Shown here piece after piece: positions 43,933 to 52,352 of a DNA stretch of 64,000 nucleotides; position 1 is the stretch's first letter; each line of letters opens with the position of its first letter. Below the pieces are notes generated by a model. The model saw nothing but the letters and a program-made list of their open reading frames with translations. It had not been told where the DNA came from and did not search any database. Source of the stretch: Bradyrhizobium sp. BR 10289. Its GTDB lineage: Bacteria > Pseudomonadota > Alphaproteobacteria > Rhizobiales > Xanthobacteraceae. A program made the translations under genes and the position numbers. Location of the stretch: the NCBI RefSeq assembly GCF_019455385.1, contig NZ_JACOFR010000005.1, positions 124,001 to 188,000 of the forward strand, in the 5' to 3' direction.

Positions 43933-45261
43933 ATGGAAACGAGTAGAGCTCAACATACGCCGGCGACGGCCGCGTTCTCCAGCCTGCTTGGCAGCTGCAT
44001 CGAGTGGTATGATTTCTACATCTACGGCACGGCGACGGCGCTGGTCTTCAATACGATATTCTTCCCGAGCTTTGATCCGCTGGTTGGTACCTTGCTCGCA
44101 TTCGGCACCTTCAGCGCGGGCGCCATCATGCGCCCGCTCGGCGGTATCATCTGCGGTCACTTCGGTGACAGGATCGGACGAAAGTCGATGCTGGTCTGGA
44201 CCCTCATCCTCATGGGGGGTGCGACCGTTCTCATCGGCTTGGTTCCGAGCTACGCGCAGATCGGCATTCTCGCTCCAATCTGTCTCATGGTGCTGCGCTG
44301 CGTCCAGGGCCTCGCGTTCGGAGGCGAGTGGGCGGGCGCTGCGCTGATCGCCGTCGAGCACGCGCCGGAAAAGCGCGAGGGGATCTTCGGGTGCTTTCCG
44401 CAGATGGGCTCGCCGATCGCGTTGTTTCTGTCCACCGGGACATTCTCGCTATTGGCATTGATGCCGAAGGACGGGTTCATGTCCTGGGGCTGGCGCATTC
44501 CGTTCGTCGGCAGCGCCGTGCTGATCGTGATCGGGCTGATCTTCCGCCTCAAGCTCCTGGAGAGCCCCTCGTTCGTCGAGGCAGCCGCACGCGGACAGAT
44601 CGTCACCGCACCGATCAAGGCCGTTCTCAGGAACGATTTGAAGCGTGTCCTGATCGGCGGCGGCGTCGTGCTGTGCACGACGGTCGCATTCTATGTGCAG
44701 GCGATCTTCGTCGTTTCCTACGCGACCCAGACCGTTGGCGCTCCACGGCAGGTCGTACTCAACGCTGTCTTGATAGGCTCGTTCTTCGAACTCCTGATGC
44801 TGCCGGCATTCGCCGTTCTTGCCGACCGCATAGGCCTCAAGCCGGTCGCCTTCTTCGGGGCGGCCTGGACAGCCCTGTTCAGCTTTCCGTTCTTCAAGTT
44901 CATCGACGCTGGCACGCCATTCAGCATCGGGCTCGGCATCACGCTTGCAATGGTCGGCATCAGTGCACTATTCGCGGTGCTCCCGGCCTATACGTCGCGA
45001 CTGTTCGACACCCAGGTTCGCTTCACTGGAATCTCGCTGTCCTACGGCGTCGCTTCCGGACTGATCGGCGGCTTGACGCCATTATTGGCGTCCAGTTTGT
45101 TCATCTGGTCTCAATCATCGTGGCCGATCGCTCTCTATCTGGTTGGAATTGGCATCATCAGCATGGTCGCGATTCTCGCCAGTCCTGCACTCGGCAAGGA
45201 GGCGCCGGCCGTGGCGACCGTGGAGGCCGGGAGCTTGTCGAGCCAGGCTTCTCGAATCTAG
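43933..45261 (+). CDS. MHS-type MFS transporter (first of two)
   Basis: The 442-aa protein starts at ATG 43933, about seven bases after AGGAG. It has 12 predicted helices. The first contains SCIEWYDFYIYGTATAL and the loop between helices 2 and 3 contains GHFGDRIGRKSML, the hallmark of the metabolite:H+ symporter subfamily (ShiA, KgtP, ProP type). It would import an organic acid or related compound by proton symport. A close paralogue is at 53914-55224. It sits between the Mo hydroxylase genes and a fumarylacetoacetase-like gene, so its cargo is probably their substrate. Confidence 0.9.
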   Translation: METSRAQHTPATAAFSSLLGSCIEWYDFYIYGTATALVFNTIFFPSFDPLVGTLLAFGTFSAGAIMRPLGGIICGHFGDRIGRKSMLVWTLILMGGATVLIGLVPSYAQIGILAPICLMVLRCVQGLAFGGEWAGAALIAVEHAPEKREGIFGCFPQMGSPIALFLSTGTFSLLALMPKDGFMSWGWRIPFVGSAVLIVIGLIFRLKLLESPSFVEAAARGQIVTAPIKAVLRNDLKRVLIGGGVVLCTTVAFYVQAIFVVSYATQTVGAPRQVVLNAVLIGSFFELLMLPAFAVLADRIGLKPVAFFGAAWTALFSFPFFKFIDAGTPFSIGLGITLAMVGISALFAVLPAYTSRLFDTQVRFTGISLSYGVASGLIGGLTPLLASSLFIWSQSSWPIALYLVGIGIISMVAILASPALGKEAPAVATVEAGSLSSQASRI

Positions 45262-45274
45262 CGGGAGGGTCGTC

Positions 45275-46588
45275 ATGACGATCGAGCTTGATATCACTCA
45301 CGATCCGGCGCGCAAGAGCTGGGTCGCGAGTGCGAATGACGGGAACACCGACTTCCCTCTGCAAAATCTTCCGTTCTGCGTGTTCGCGCGGGCAGGCGAG
45401 CCGCGACGGCCGGGGGTGGCGATTGGCGACCAATTGCTGGACCTCGACGTTTTGCTGAAATTCAAGGTCCTCGACGAGGCGCAAGCGGCGGCTATTGGCG
45501 CCTGCAAAGGAGCTCATCTTGGTCCGATCATGGCTTTGGCGGGTGCTTCGGCGACCGCGTTACGTCATCGCCTGTCCGAGATACTCGCTTCGGACCATGC
45601 GGCGGCGGTCCATGCCTCCGAGCTTCTCATCCCGCAGGTTGATGCGCGATACTATCTGCCGGCCGAGATCGGTGGCTTCACCGATTTTTTCACATCTCTC
45701 TTTCACACCGAGCGGGGAGGACGAGCGTCGCGTCCCGACAATCCGGTGCCGCTGAACTTCCGCTATATGCCGATTGCGTATAACAGCCGCGCCAGTTCGG
45801 TCCGGATCAGCGGCGAGAGTATCAGGCGCCCCCTGGGCCAGCGCAGGGGCCCCACCGGCGAGGTGCACTTCGGCCCCTGCGAGAACCTGGACTTCGAGCT
45901 CGAACTCGGCGCCTTTGTCGGAAAGGCAAATCAGCTCGGCGAGCCCGTGTCTATCGATGAGGCTGGCGGGCGAGTGTTCGGATATTGCCTGCTCAACGAC
46001 TGGTCGGCTCGCGATATTCAACGCTGGGAGAGTGTTCCTCTTGGGCCCTTTCTTGCTAAGACGCTTTCGACATCGATCTCTCCGTTCGTCGTGACGTCAG
46101 ATGCGCTGCGTCCATTTCGCGCCCCGGCCGCCAAGCGTCCGGACGGCGACCCCGCTCCACTGGACTATCTCTATTCCGAGTTCGACCAGCGCCATGGCGG
46201 CATCGATCTGAAGATGGAGGCCCTCATTCAGACCGAGGCCATGCGTGATGGGGGTTTCGAACCGCACCGCATATCGAGCGCCAACTTCAAGGATATGTAC
46301 TGGACCGTCGCGCAGATGGTTGCCCACCATACCATCAACGGATGCAATCTACGGATCGGCGATTTGATCGGAAGCGGTACGGTTTCGGGGCCGACCGACG
46401 ACAGCCGCGCCTGCCTTGCTGAAATCGTTGCGTCCGGAGATCGTGTCTCGCTGCCCAACGGCGAACACCGAACCTGGCTCGAGGACGGTGACACGATCGC
46501 ATTTCGAGCGAAGGCCGAGAGAAAGGGATTCGTCTCGATCGGCTTTGGCGAATGTACCGGCCGGATCGTTCCGGCGATAAGGAAGTGA
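45275..46588 (+). CDS. Fumarylacetoacetase-like hydrolase
   Basis: The 437-aa protein starts at ATG 45275 (GGGAGGG upstream). It carries FAH signatures: YNSRASSVRISGESIRRPLG, ENLDFELELGAFVG, LLNDWSARDIQRWE, SVPLGPFLAKTLSTSISPFV, and a C-terminal GDLIGSGTVSGP. Fumarylacetoacetase hydrolyses a beta-diketo C-C bond with a divalent metal. The full two-domain length (about 430 residues) fits the tyrosine-pathway enzyme more than the short FAH-like proteins. No homogentisate genes are nearby, so an analogous ring-cleavage product is more likely. Confidence 0.88.
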   Translation: MTIELDITHDPARKSWVASANDGNTDFPLQNLPFCVFARAGEPRRPGVAIGDQLLDLDVLLKFKVLDEAQAAAIGACKGAHLGPIMALAGASATALRHRLSEILASDHAAAVHASELLIPQVDARYYLPAEIGGFTDFFTSLFHTERGGRASRPDNPVPLNFRYMPIAYNSRASSVRISGESIRRPLGQRRGPTGEVHFGPCENLDFELELGAFVGKANQLGEPVSIDEAGGRVFGYCLLNDWSARDIQRWESVPLGPFLAKTLSTSISPFVVTSDALRPFRAPAAKRPDGDPAPLDYLYSEFDQRHGGIDLKMEALIQTEAMRDGGFEPHRISSANFKDMYWTVAQMVAHHTINGCNLRIGDLIGSGTVSGPTDDSRACLAEIVASGDRVSLPNGEHRTWLEDGDTIAFRAKAERKGFVSIGFGECTGRIVPAIRK

Positions 46589-46589
46589 A

Positions 46590-47378
46590 ATGGCACGTAA
46601 GTTGATCGATATCTCCGTCTCTCTGCAAGCCGGCATCGCAAGCGATCCACCGCGCGCCTTGCCGAAGATCACCTATCTCGACCATCACGCCACGGCGCCC
46701 GGTATCGCCGAATATTTTGGCATCGGCGTCGATCAGCTTCCGCAGGGCGAATACGCCGCGGTCGAACGTTGTGACATCAGCACGCATAATGGTACGCACC
46801 TCGATGCTCCCTATCATTATTTTTCGTCGATGAATCATGCTCTGAAGGAAGGCGGCGAGCCCAGCATGCGAATCGACGACGTGCCGCTGGATTGGTGCTT
46901 CCAGCCGGCCGTGAAGCTCGACTTCCGGAGATTCGAGGACGGTTACGTCGTGACGCCTGGTGACGTCGAGACAGAGCTGAAGCGGATCGGCCATCAGGTG
47001 CGCCCGCTGGAGATCGTGGTCATCAATACCCGGGCCGGCACCCGATACGGCGAAGACGACTATGTCGATGCCGGTTGCGGAATGGGAAAGGCGGCCACGA
47101 TGTGGCTTTTGGAGCGCGGCGTACGTCTGGTCGGTACGGACGGTTGGAGCTGGGACGCACCCTTCTCGCACACCAAGCGCAAACTCGAACAAGGCGGCGG
47201 TGCCGAACTTATTTGGGAAGGGCACCGCGCCGGCCGCGAGATCGGATATTCGCACCTCGAGAAATTGCACAACCTTGAACTTCTGCCGTCGCACGGATTT
47301 CAAATCGTGTGCTTCCCAGTCAAGATCCATCGGGCTTCGGCCGGATGGACACGAGCAGTCGCTATCGTCGAGGACTGA
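46590..47378 (+). CDS. Cyclase-family metal-dependent hydrolase (kynurenine-formamidase / isatin-hydrolase type)
   Basis: The 262-aa protein starts one base after the previous stop. It contains STHNGTHLDAPYHYF, the HxGTHxDxP metal motif of the cyclase family, and the later GTDGWSWDAPFSHTK region. Members hydrolyse cyclic or formyl amides such as N-formylkynurenine or isatin, using Mn or Zn. Next to an amidase and a Mo hydroxylase, a role in opening a lactam or cyclic amide ring is plausible. No signal peptide. It ends the operon before the 26-bp motif. Confidence 0.86.
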   Translation: MARKLIDISVSLQAGIASDPPRALPKITYLDHHATAPGIAEYFGIGVDQLPQGEYAAVERCDISTHNGTHLDAPYHYFSSMNHALKEGGEPSMRIDDVPLDWCFQPAVKLDFRRFEDGYVVTPGDVETELKRIGHQVRPLEIVVINTRAGTRYGEDDYVDAGCGMGKAATMWLLERGVRLVGTDGWSWDAPFSHTKRKLEQGGGAELIWEGHRAGREIGYSHLEKLHNLELLPSHGFQIVCFPVKIHRASAGWTRAVAIVED

Positions 47379-47434
47379 CAGAAGACTTGGCGCGGGAGCG
47401 CGCGACCTCGTGCGCGACCAGGTCAGCGAAAATC

Positions 47435-47460
47435 GGACGATCTCGAAAAAATCGCGGACG
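47435..47460 (+). promoter_or_regulatory. 26-bp regulatory motif, copy 2 (before the TctC-type gene)
   Basis: GGACGATCTCGAAAAAAT followed by CGCGGACG keeps the two GGACG half-sites 21 bases apart. TTGTAG follows about 6 bases later as a -10-like word. It lies about 70 bases before the ATG at 47532. Confidence 0.65.
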
Positions 47461-47531
47461 CTTTGTTGTAGAGCGCCTCGAAGCATATGGCTAATCTCCA
47501 CTCAAATAAAAAGGTGAGGGAGGAGTGGGTC

Positions 47532-48527
47532 ATGAGTGGCGGTGACCACGTCACGGGATTGTTTCGCCGCGAGTTTTTGTTCTCCGGCCTTGCTGCACTA
47601 ACGATGGCGCCCGCCGGTCATGTATCGGCAGAGGTAGCGTGGCCGAAACGCGTGCTGCGATTCTTCGTCCCCTTTGCGGCGGGCGGCGGGATCGACACGG
47701 TCACAAGGGTCCTCGCTGACACGATCAGCAAGAGCATGGGCGCAAGAACTGTCGTCGAAAACAAGCCCGGCGCGATGGGCGGGCTTGCGGCGAGGGAGGT
47801 CATACGCTCGGCGGACGACCATACATTTCTGGTCGGCACAAGTGCGATCGCCGGCGCGGCTGCTCTCGAGGGGCAGACCGGGTACGATCCCGTCAATGAT
47901 CTGATGCCGGTCACATTGATTGGCTCGACACCGCTGGTCATGGCGTTCGCGCCGGACATGGCTCCCACCAATGTCGCTGAGCTTGTGGAGCAGTCGCAAC
48001 GCGAGCCGATACCCTATGCGTCGCCAGGGATCGGGACCGTATCTCATCTAAGCGCTGAACTTTTCCGACAGACAACAGGCGCAAAGCTTTCGCACGTTCC
48101 CTATCGGGGTTCGTCGCTTGCATTGCAGGATTTGCTGACGGGGCGCGTGCCTATGACGGTGGATCTGCCGAGCTTATTGCTGGAGCCGATCCGCAGCGGA
48201 CAGCTGCGCGGCTTTGCGACGACCGGAAAAAATCGGCATCCGGCTCTGCCGGAGGTCCCGACGATGATCGAGCGAGGAATTACAAACGTCGTGTCCGAAA
48301 GCTGGATCGGCATCCTTGCGCCAAAGAACACACCCTCACAGTTCGTCGAGCAACTCAATGGACTGCTGTCGATATCCGTTCAGGACTCGCTGGTTTCATC
48401 ACGAATGAAGGATCTTGGCTACGTGCCGAATGGAAGCGACGGCCGTGTTCTTGGTGAAACGCTTGCACAAGATATCCAGAAGTGGACGCAAGTGGTTCGA
48501 ATTGGCGGCATTAAGCTGGACCTCTGA
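47532..48527 (+). CDS. TctC/Bug-type periplasmic solute-binding protein
   Basis: I choose ATG 47532, preceded by GGGAGGAG, over the frame start at 47487. The 331-aa product begins with a Tat-like signal (FRREFLFSGLAALTMAPAG). It has the Bug pattern FFVPFAAGGGIDTVTRVLAD, VVENKPGAMGGLAAREV, YASPGIGTVSHLSAELF and GFATTGKNRHPALPEVPTM. Such proteins bind small carboxylates or aromatics for TTT transporters. No tctA or tctB genes are present, so it is an orphan binding protein, like the SBP at 36810-38420. Confidence 0.88.
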   Translation: MSGGDHVTGLFRREFLFSGLAALTMAPAGHVSAEVAWPKRVLRFFVPFAAGGGIDTVTRVLADTISKSMGARTVVENKPGAMGGLAAREVIRSADDHTFLVGTSAIAGAAALEGQTGYDPVNDLMPVTLIGSTPLVMAFAPDMAPTNVAELVEQSQREPIPYASPGIGTVSHLSAELFRQTTGAKLSHVPYRGSSLALQDLLTGRVPMTVDLPSLLLEPIRSGQLRGFATTGKNRHPALPEVPTMIERGITNVVSESWIGILAPKNTPSQFVEQLNGLLSISVQDSLVSSRMKDLGYVPNGSDGRVLGETLAQDIQKWTQVVRIGGIKLDL

Positions 48528-48543
48528 TTGGGAGTGCGTGTTG

Positions 48544-50301
48544 ATGGCAGCCGACAGCCAAGGAAAACAGACCGTGAGTCGCCACATTGGGTCCAGCAGC
48601 GACGGAGCGCTTATCGGGATAGACCGCCTCAACGACGAGCTGGATGTTATCGTGATCGGTTCGGGGGCTGCCGGGCTGACAGCGGCTGTTCGGGCAGCCT
48701 TCCTCGGATTAAAGGTCATCGTTCTGGAGAAAGCCGATGTCCTGGGAGGAACGACTGCCTGGTCTGCCGGCGCAGCTTGGCTTCCGGGAAGCCGTCATCT
48801 TGCGGACGAAGCCAACCCGGACGCCGCTTCGACATATCTCCGCAATCTATTAGGCAACGGATTTGACCCTCCGTTGATCGAGGCCATGCTTTCGACGGGA
48901 CCGGAGGTGGTTGAATTTTTGGAGGCTCACACCGATGTTCGCTTCCGAGCATTTGGAGGGACTGACTATCGAACAGACGTCGATGGGGCATCCCTGACTG
49001 GACGGACTCTCGAGCCGGCTCCTTTCGACGACCGCGCCATGGGTGGGGCGCATCGCCTCGTTAGGGGGCCATTCCAGGGCTTTACGCTGTTCAACGGGAT
49101 GCAGGTCGATCGTGCCGACATCAGCAACTTATCCCGTGCCATGACTTCATCTTGGGCTCTGCTCTTTTCGGCCTTGCGGCTGGCTCGTCATGCCTCTGAC
49201 CTCGTTCGCTTTGGCCGATCTTCGCGTCGGGTGCGAGGAAATGCGCTAGTTGCGATGCTGATCAAGAGCGCTCTTGCCCTAGGGGTCGGACTGCACACAG
49301 GGGCCGCTTGCGCTGGTCTCATTCGTGAAAATGGAAAGGTCAGCGGCGTCAAAGTTCTCCAAGAAGGTGAGCAGATCCAACTTCGAGCCCGGCAAGCGGT
49401 CGTGCTTGCGACAGGAGGATTTTCGGCCAATTCGGATTGGAAGACACGGCATGCGCCTTACGCCGAACACCATCGAGGCATGCCTCCGACAACCAATTCC
49501 GCCGACGGCCTCCGAATGGCTTTGGAGATCGGTGCAAGAATGGCAAGCGGCAACAGCTCCGACTACTGCTTTGCCCCGGTATCCTCGACGAAGCTTTCTT
49601 CGGGCGGGGACGCCCTCTTTCCGCATTTCGCGCGAGATCGATGCCTGCCGGGCTGTATTGCAGTCGGGAAGTCGGGACGGCGGTTCGTCAATGAGGGATG
49701 CTCGTACCACGATTTCGTCTTGGCAATGCACAGTAGCGGTGCCGTTCCTGCCTACCTCATTTGCGATCACCAATTTCTTCGACGGTACGGTTTGGGAATG
49801 GTGCGACCGTTTCCTTTTCCGTACGGCCGTTACGTCAGAAATGGCTATCTCAAGCGTGCTAAAGGTATCCGGCAACTGGCATCGGCGCTGGAGATTGATC
49901 CCGAAGAGACGGAAAGGACGGTTCACCGAATGAACGAATATGCAGTCAGCGGGATCGACGTCGATTTCCGAAAGGGTGACGACGCGCACAGTCGCTCTCA
50001 AGGAGATGCCTTGCATCGGCCAAATCCAACGCTCGGGCCGATAGAGAAACCGCCATATTATGCCATCGAGATTGTCCCCGGCGACACCGGCACAACATGC
50101 GGTCTCGTCACGAATGCCGATGCCCAGGTTCTCGACAGCGATAACTTGCCCATCGACGGCCTGTATGCGTGCGGCATGGACATGAACAATCCGACGCTGG
50201 GTGTGCACCCGAGTAGCGGGTGCAATATCGGACCAGCACTCGTATTCGGATTCCGTGCCGCGAACAACATCAAAAAGAAGGCGCTGACTGCAGTCCGATG
50301 A
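48544..50301 (+). CDS. FAD-dependent dehydrogenase (flavocytochrome c / ketosteroid-dehydrogenase type)
   Basis: The 585-aa protein starts at ATG 48544, 17 bases after the TctC-type gene. Residues 33-80 hold the dinucleotide motif VIVIGSGAAGLTAAVRAAFL and LEKADVLGGTTAWSAGAAWL. A second FAD contact VVLATGGFSANSDWK is at about residue 280. The end has GTTCGLVTNADAQVLDSDNL and GVHPSSGCNIGPALVFG, typical of 3-oxosteroid delta-1-dehydrogenases and fumarate-reductase-like flavoproteins. It oxidises or reduces a C-C bond next to a carbonyl. Its natural substrate is unknown. No heme motif is present. Confidence 0.88.
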   Translation: MAADSQGKQTVSRHIGSSSDGALIGIDRLNDELDVIVIGSGAAGLTAAVRAAFLGLKVIVLEKADVLGGTTAWSAGAAWLPGSRHLADEANPDAASTYLRNLLGNGFDPPLIEAMLSTGPEVVEFLEAHTDVRFRAFGGTDYRTDVDGASLTGRTLEPAPFDDRAMGGAHRLVRGPFQGFTLFNGMQVDRADISNLSRAMTSSWALLFSALRLARHASDLVRFGRSSRRVRGNALVAMLIKSALALGVGLHTGAACAGLIRENGKVSGVKVLQEGEQIQLRARQAVVLATGGFSANSDWKTRHAPYAEHHRGMPPTTNSADGLRMALEIGARMASGNSSDYCFAPVSSTKLSSGGDALFPHFARDRCLPGCIAVGKSGRRFVNEGCSYHDFVLAMHSSGAVPAYLICDHQFLRRYGLGMVRPFPFPYGRYVRNGYLKRAKGIRQLASALEIDPEETERTVHRMNEYAVSGIDVDFRKGDDAHSRSQGDALHRPNPTLGPIEKPPYYAIEIVPGDTGTTCGLVTNADAQVLDSDNLPIDGLYACGMDMNNPTLGVHPSSGCNIGPALVFGFRAANNIKKKALTAVR

Positions 50302-50309
50302 GCTGCAGC

Positions 50310-51257
50310 TCAATTTTGGGTTGGACGCAGATGCGAAGGCGGGCAACCGACATGACGTGTGAAAGCGACGCTAAAACCGCTTGCCGACTGATAGCCGCAG
50401 GCGAACGCTGCCTCCGAAATCGATACCCCCTGGCTGATCATTTCTTTGGCCAGCGCCATCCGCCATTTGAGAAGGTATTGCATTGGCGGTAGGCCGACGA
50501 CCTCGCAGAAGCGCTGCGCGAACACCGATCGGGATGCGCCGGCGGCCTTCGCCAACGTAGCGACCGACCAGTCCCGAGACGGATCCTGGTGTAGGGCTTC
50601 CAGGCATGCAGCGATCTGGGGATCGGCAAGCCCGGCCAGCAGACCGGGGTTCACGTTCGCCTGCTCCTCGCCCTGATAGCGCATGACCTCGATCAAAAGG
50701 ATTTCCAGCAGACGTTCGATCACCAGGGCGGAGCCCGGTCGCCCCTCCCACGCCTCCGTGCCGATCATCTTCAGGAGCGACGCCACGCGTGTTGCGCCCG
50801 ATGTGGCAAATCCGATCTCGACCACGGAGGGGAGTATGTCCTTCAACAGTCCCAAATGCGTGCGGTCGAACGAGAAGCGGCCGCCCAGCAGCTTGAATGT
50901 AGGAGCCGTGCTCGAAGGATCGGTGACGATCGACCGCGCCGACGGATAGGTCTGAGGGGGCTGAAACCTGATCGGTTTGGTCTCCTCGCTGTCCCCCATC
51001 ATCCATTCTTCGGGTGCCGTCATCATCAGGAAGTCGCCGGTGACCATGGTGCGCGTCGGTCGGCCAGGAAGTTGAAGCCTGGCGCGTCCCTCGGTGACCA
51101 GAACGAAAATCGTGTCCTGGAGCGAGGGATAGTGAATGGCCCATGGGCCTCGCGTGTCGAGCTGCTTCCAGAGCAGCGCGCGGGGTTTGAGGAGCCGGAC
51201 GACCTGGGTCAGGGGATCGGAAATAGGACGATCTCGAAAGAATTGCGGACGCCTCAA
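50310..51257 (-). CDS. AraC-family regulator, candidate controller of the 26-bp motif
   Basis: The protein (up to 315 aa) has a cupin_6-like sensor domain (DTIFVLVTEGRARLQLPGRP, GDFLMMTAPEEWMM) and a C-terminal AraC HTH pair (WSVATLAKAAGASRSVFAQR, ISEAAFACGYQSASGFSVAF). The nominal TTG start at 51257 places the 26-bp motif within its first codons. The true start is uncertain and may be a little downstream. It is divergent from the amidohydrolase gene with the motif between, the usual place for an AraC regulator and its site. It probably controls the three units bearing the motif. Confidence 0.85.
   Translation of the reverse strand: MRRPQFFRDRPISDPLTQVVRLLKPRALLWKQLDTRGPWAIHYPSLQDTIFVLVTEGRARLQLPGRPTRTMVTGDFLMMTAPEEWMMGDSEETKPIRFQPPQTYPSARSIVTDPSSTAPTFKLLGGRFSFDRTHLGLLKDILPSVVEIGFATSGATRVASLLKMIGTEAWEGRPGSALVIERLLEILLIEVMRYQGEEQANVNPGLLAGLADPQIAACLEALHQDPSRDWSVATLAKAAGASRSVFAQRFCEVVGLPPMQYLLKWRMALAKEMISQGVSISEAAFACGYQSASGFSVAFTRHVGCPPSHLRPTQN
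51226..51251 (+). promoter_or_regulatory. 26-bp regulatory motif, copy 3 (araC / amidohydrolase gap)
   Basis: GGACGATCTCGAAAGAAT followed by TGCGGACG has the GGACG half-sites 21 bases apart. ATATAGAG follows as a -10-like word. The amidohydrolase ATG is about 70 bases downstream. It also overlaps the 5' end of the divergent araC gene, so it could serve autoregulation. Confidence 0.65.
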
Positions 51258-51321
51258 TATAGAGCATCCTGAACGCCGTCGCTAGGGTCTCGCACCAGGA
51301 TGACCCTAGAAGAGCAGGTCG

Positions 51322-52308
51322 ATGAAAAGCGTTGCTGGCGACTTCGAGGCGCAATGGATCGACGTCCATGCGCATTTCATGATCCCGCAGACAGAAGAGG
51401 AGCTTAAGCGAAGTGCCATCGCGCGCTGCGAGCGATGCTTCCTGGCCCCCGAGCTTTACCAGTGGACGCCGGAGGCCGCGATCGCACACATGGACAGCAA
51501 CGGCATCGCGATGCAGATGCTGAGCAACATCCCGAAGTCTCTCAAGGCCCTTCAACGGTCGAACGAGCACGGCGCGTCGATCGTGGCTCGCTATCCGTCC
51601 CGCTTCGGCCTTCTGCTTGCTCTTCCGACCGACAATCCGGATGCGTGCCTTGCGGAGATCGATCGCATGGAGAAGCTGAAGGCGGACGGTTTCGCCGTAA
51701 CTTGCCGTTACAATGACGTGTACCTGAGCGACATCAGGCTCGAACCGCTTTGGGAGGAACTGGAGCGGCGGCAGGCGACGGTCTTCGTGCACCCCGACGC
51801 CTACGGCGAGCCGTCAATGGGGCGTCCGACGGCTCTGCTGGAAGTGGCGTTCGAAACCACGCGAACGGTGATCGACATGCTGTATGCCGGCATCTTCCGT
51901 CGTTATCCGAAAATCAAGTTCGTCATCGCGCATTGCGGCGCCGCCCTGCCGGCGCTGGCGGGACGTCTCTTGCTGCTTGGGACGGAAAGCTGGGTACCCA
52001 ACCCGCAAGGCATCACCAAGGCCGAGATGAAGGCGCAATTGGCGTCGCTCTATCTCGACACCGCAGCGACGGGATCGGCTAACAGCCTGGCGCCCGCCCT
52101 TGCGATGACGACGGCCGACCACCTCGCCTACGGCTCTGACTGCGGCGTGCTGTGTTCGAGCGAGGCCACCATGCAGGAAAATATCCGGTCTCTGAGAGCC
52201 TTCCCGGGCTTGACGAAGCTGGAGATCGAAGAGATCGGCCGCGCCGGGCTGAAACTGTTTCCGTCGATTGCAGCGCGGCTTCAGCCGATCTGTGAGGCGG
52301 TGGAATAA
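51322..52308 (+). CDS. Amidohydrolase-2 family enzyme (ACMSD-like decarboxylase/hydrolase)
   Basis: The 328-aa protein has the TIM-barrel amidohydrolase-2 metal ligands: DVHAHF near the start, VFVHPDAY in the middle, FVIAHCGAALPALAGRL and late YGSDCGVLCS with the catalytic Asp. This family includes aminocarboxymuconate-semialdehyde and resorcylate decarboxylases. It may decarboxylate or hydrolyse a ring-cleavage product. The start ATG 51322 follows GAGCAGGTCG. It begins a unit with amidase, transporter and SxxK hydrolase genes, and carries the 26-bp motif upstream. Confidence 0.88.
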   Translation: MKSVAGDFEAQWIDVHAHFMIPQTEEELKRSAIARCERCFLAPELYQWTPEAAIAHMDSNGIAMQMLSNIPKSLKALQRSNEHGASIVARYPSRFGLLLALPTDNPDACLAEIDRMEKLKADGFAVTCRYNDVYLSDIRLEPLWEELERRQATVFVHPDAYGEPSMGRPTALLEVAFETTRTVIDMLYAGIFRRYPKIKFVIAHCGAALPALAGRLLLLGTESWVPNPQGITKAEMKAQLASLYLDTAATGSANSLAPALAMTTADHLAYGSDCGVLCSSEATMQENIRSLRAFPGLTKLEIEEIGRAGLKLFPSIAARLQPICEAVE

Positions 52309-52352
52309 GCCGAGCCTGCCGAAATTGATCCAATCCCCTTCTGATCCGGAAC

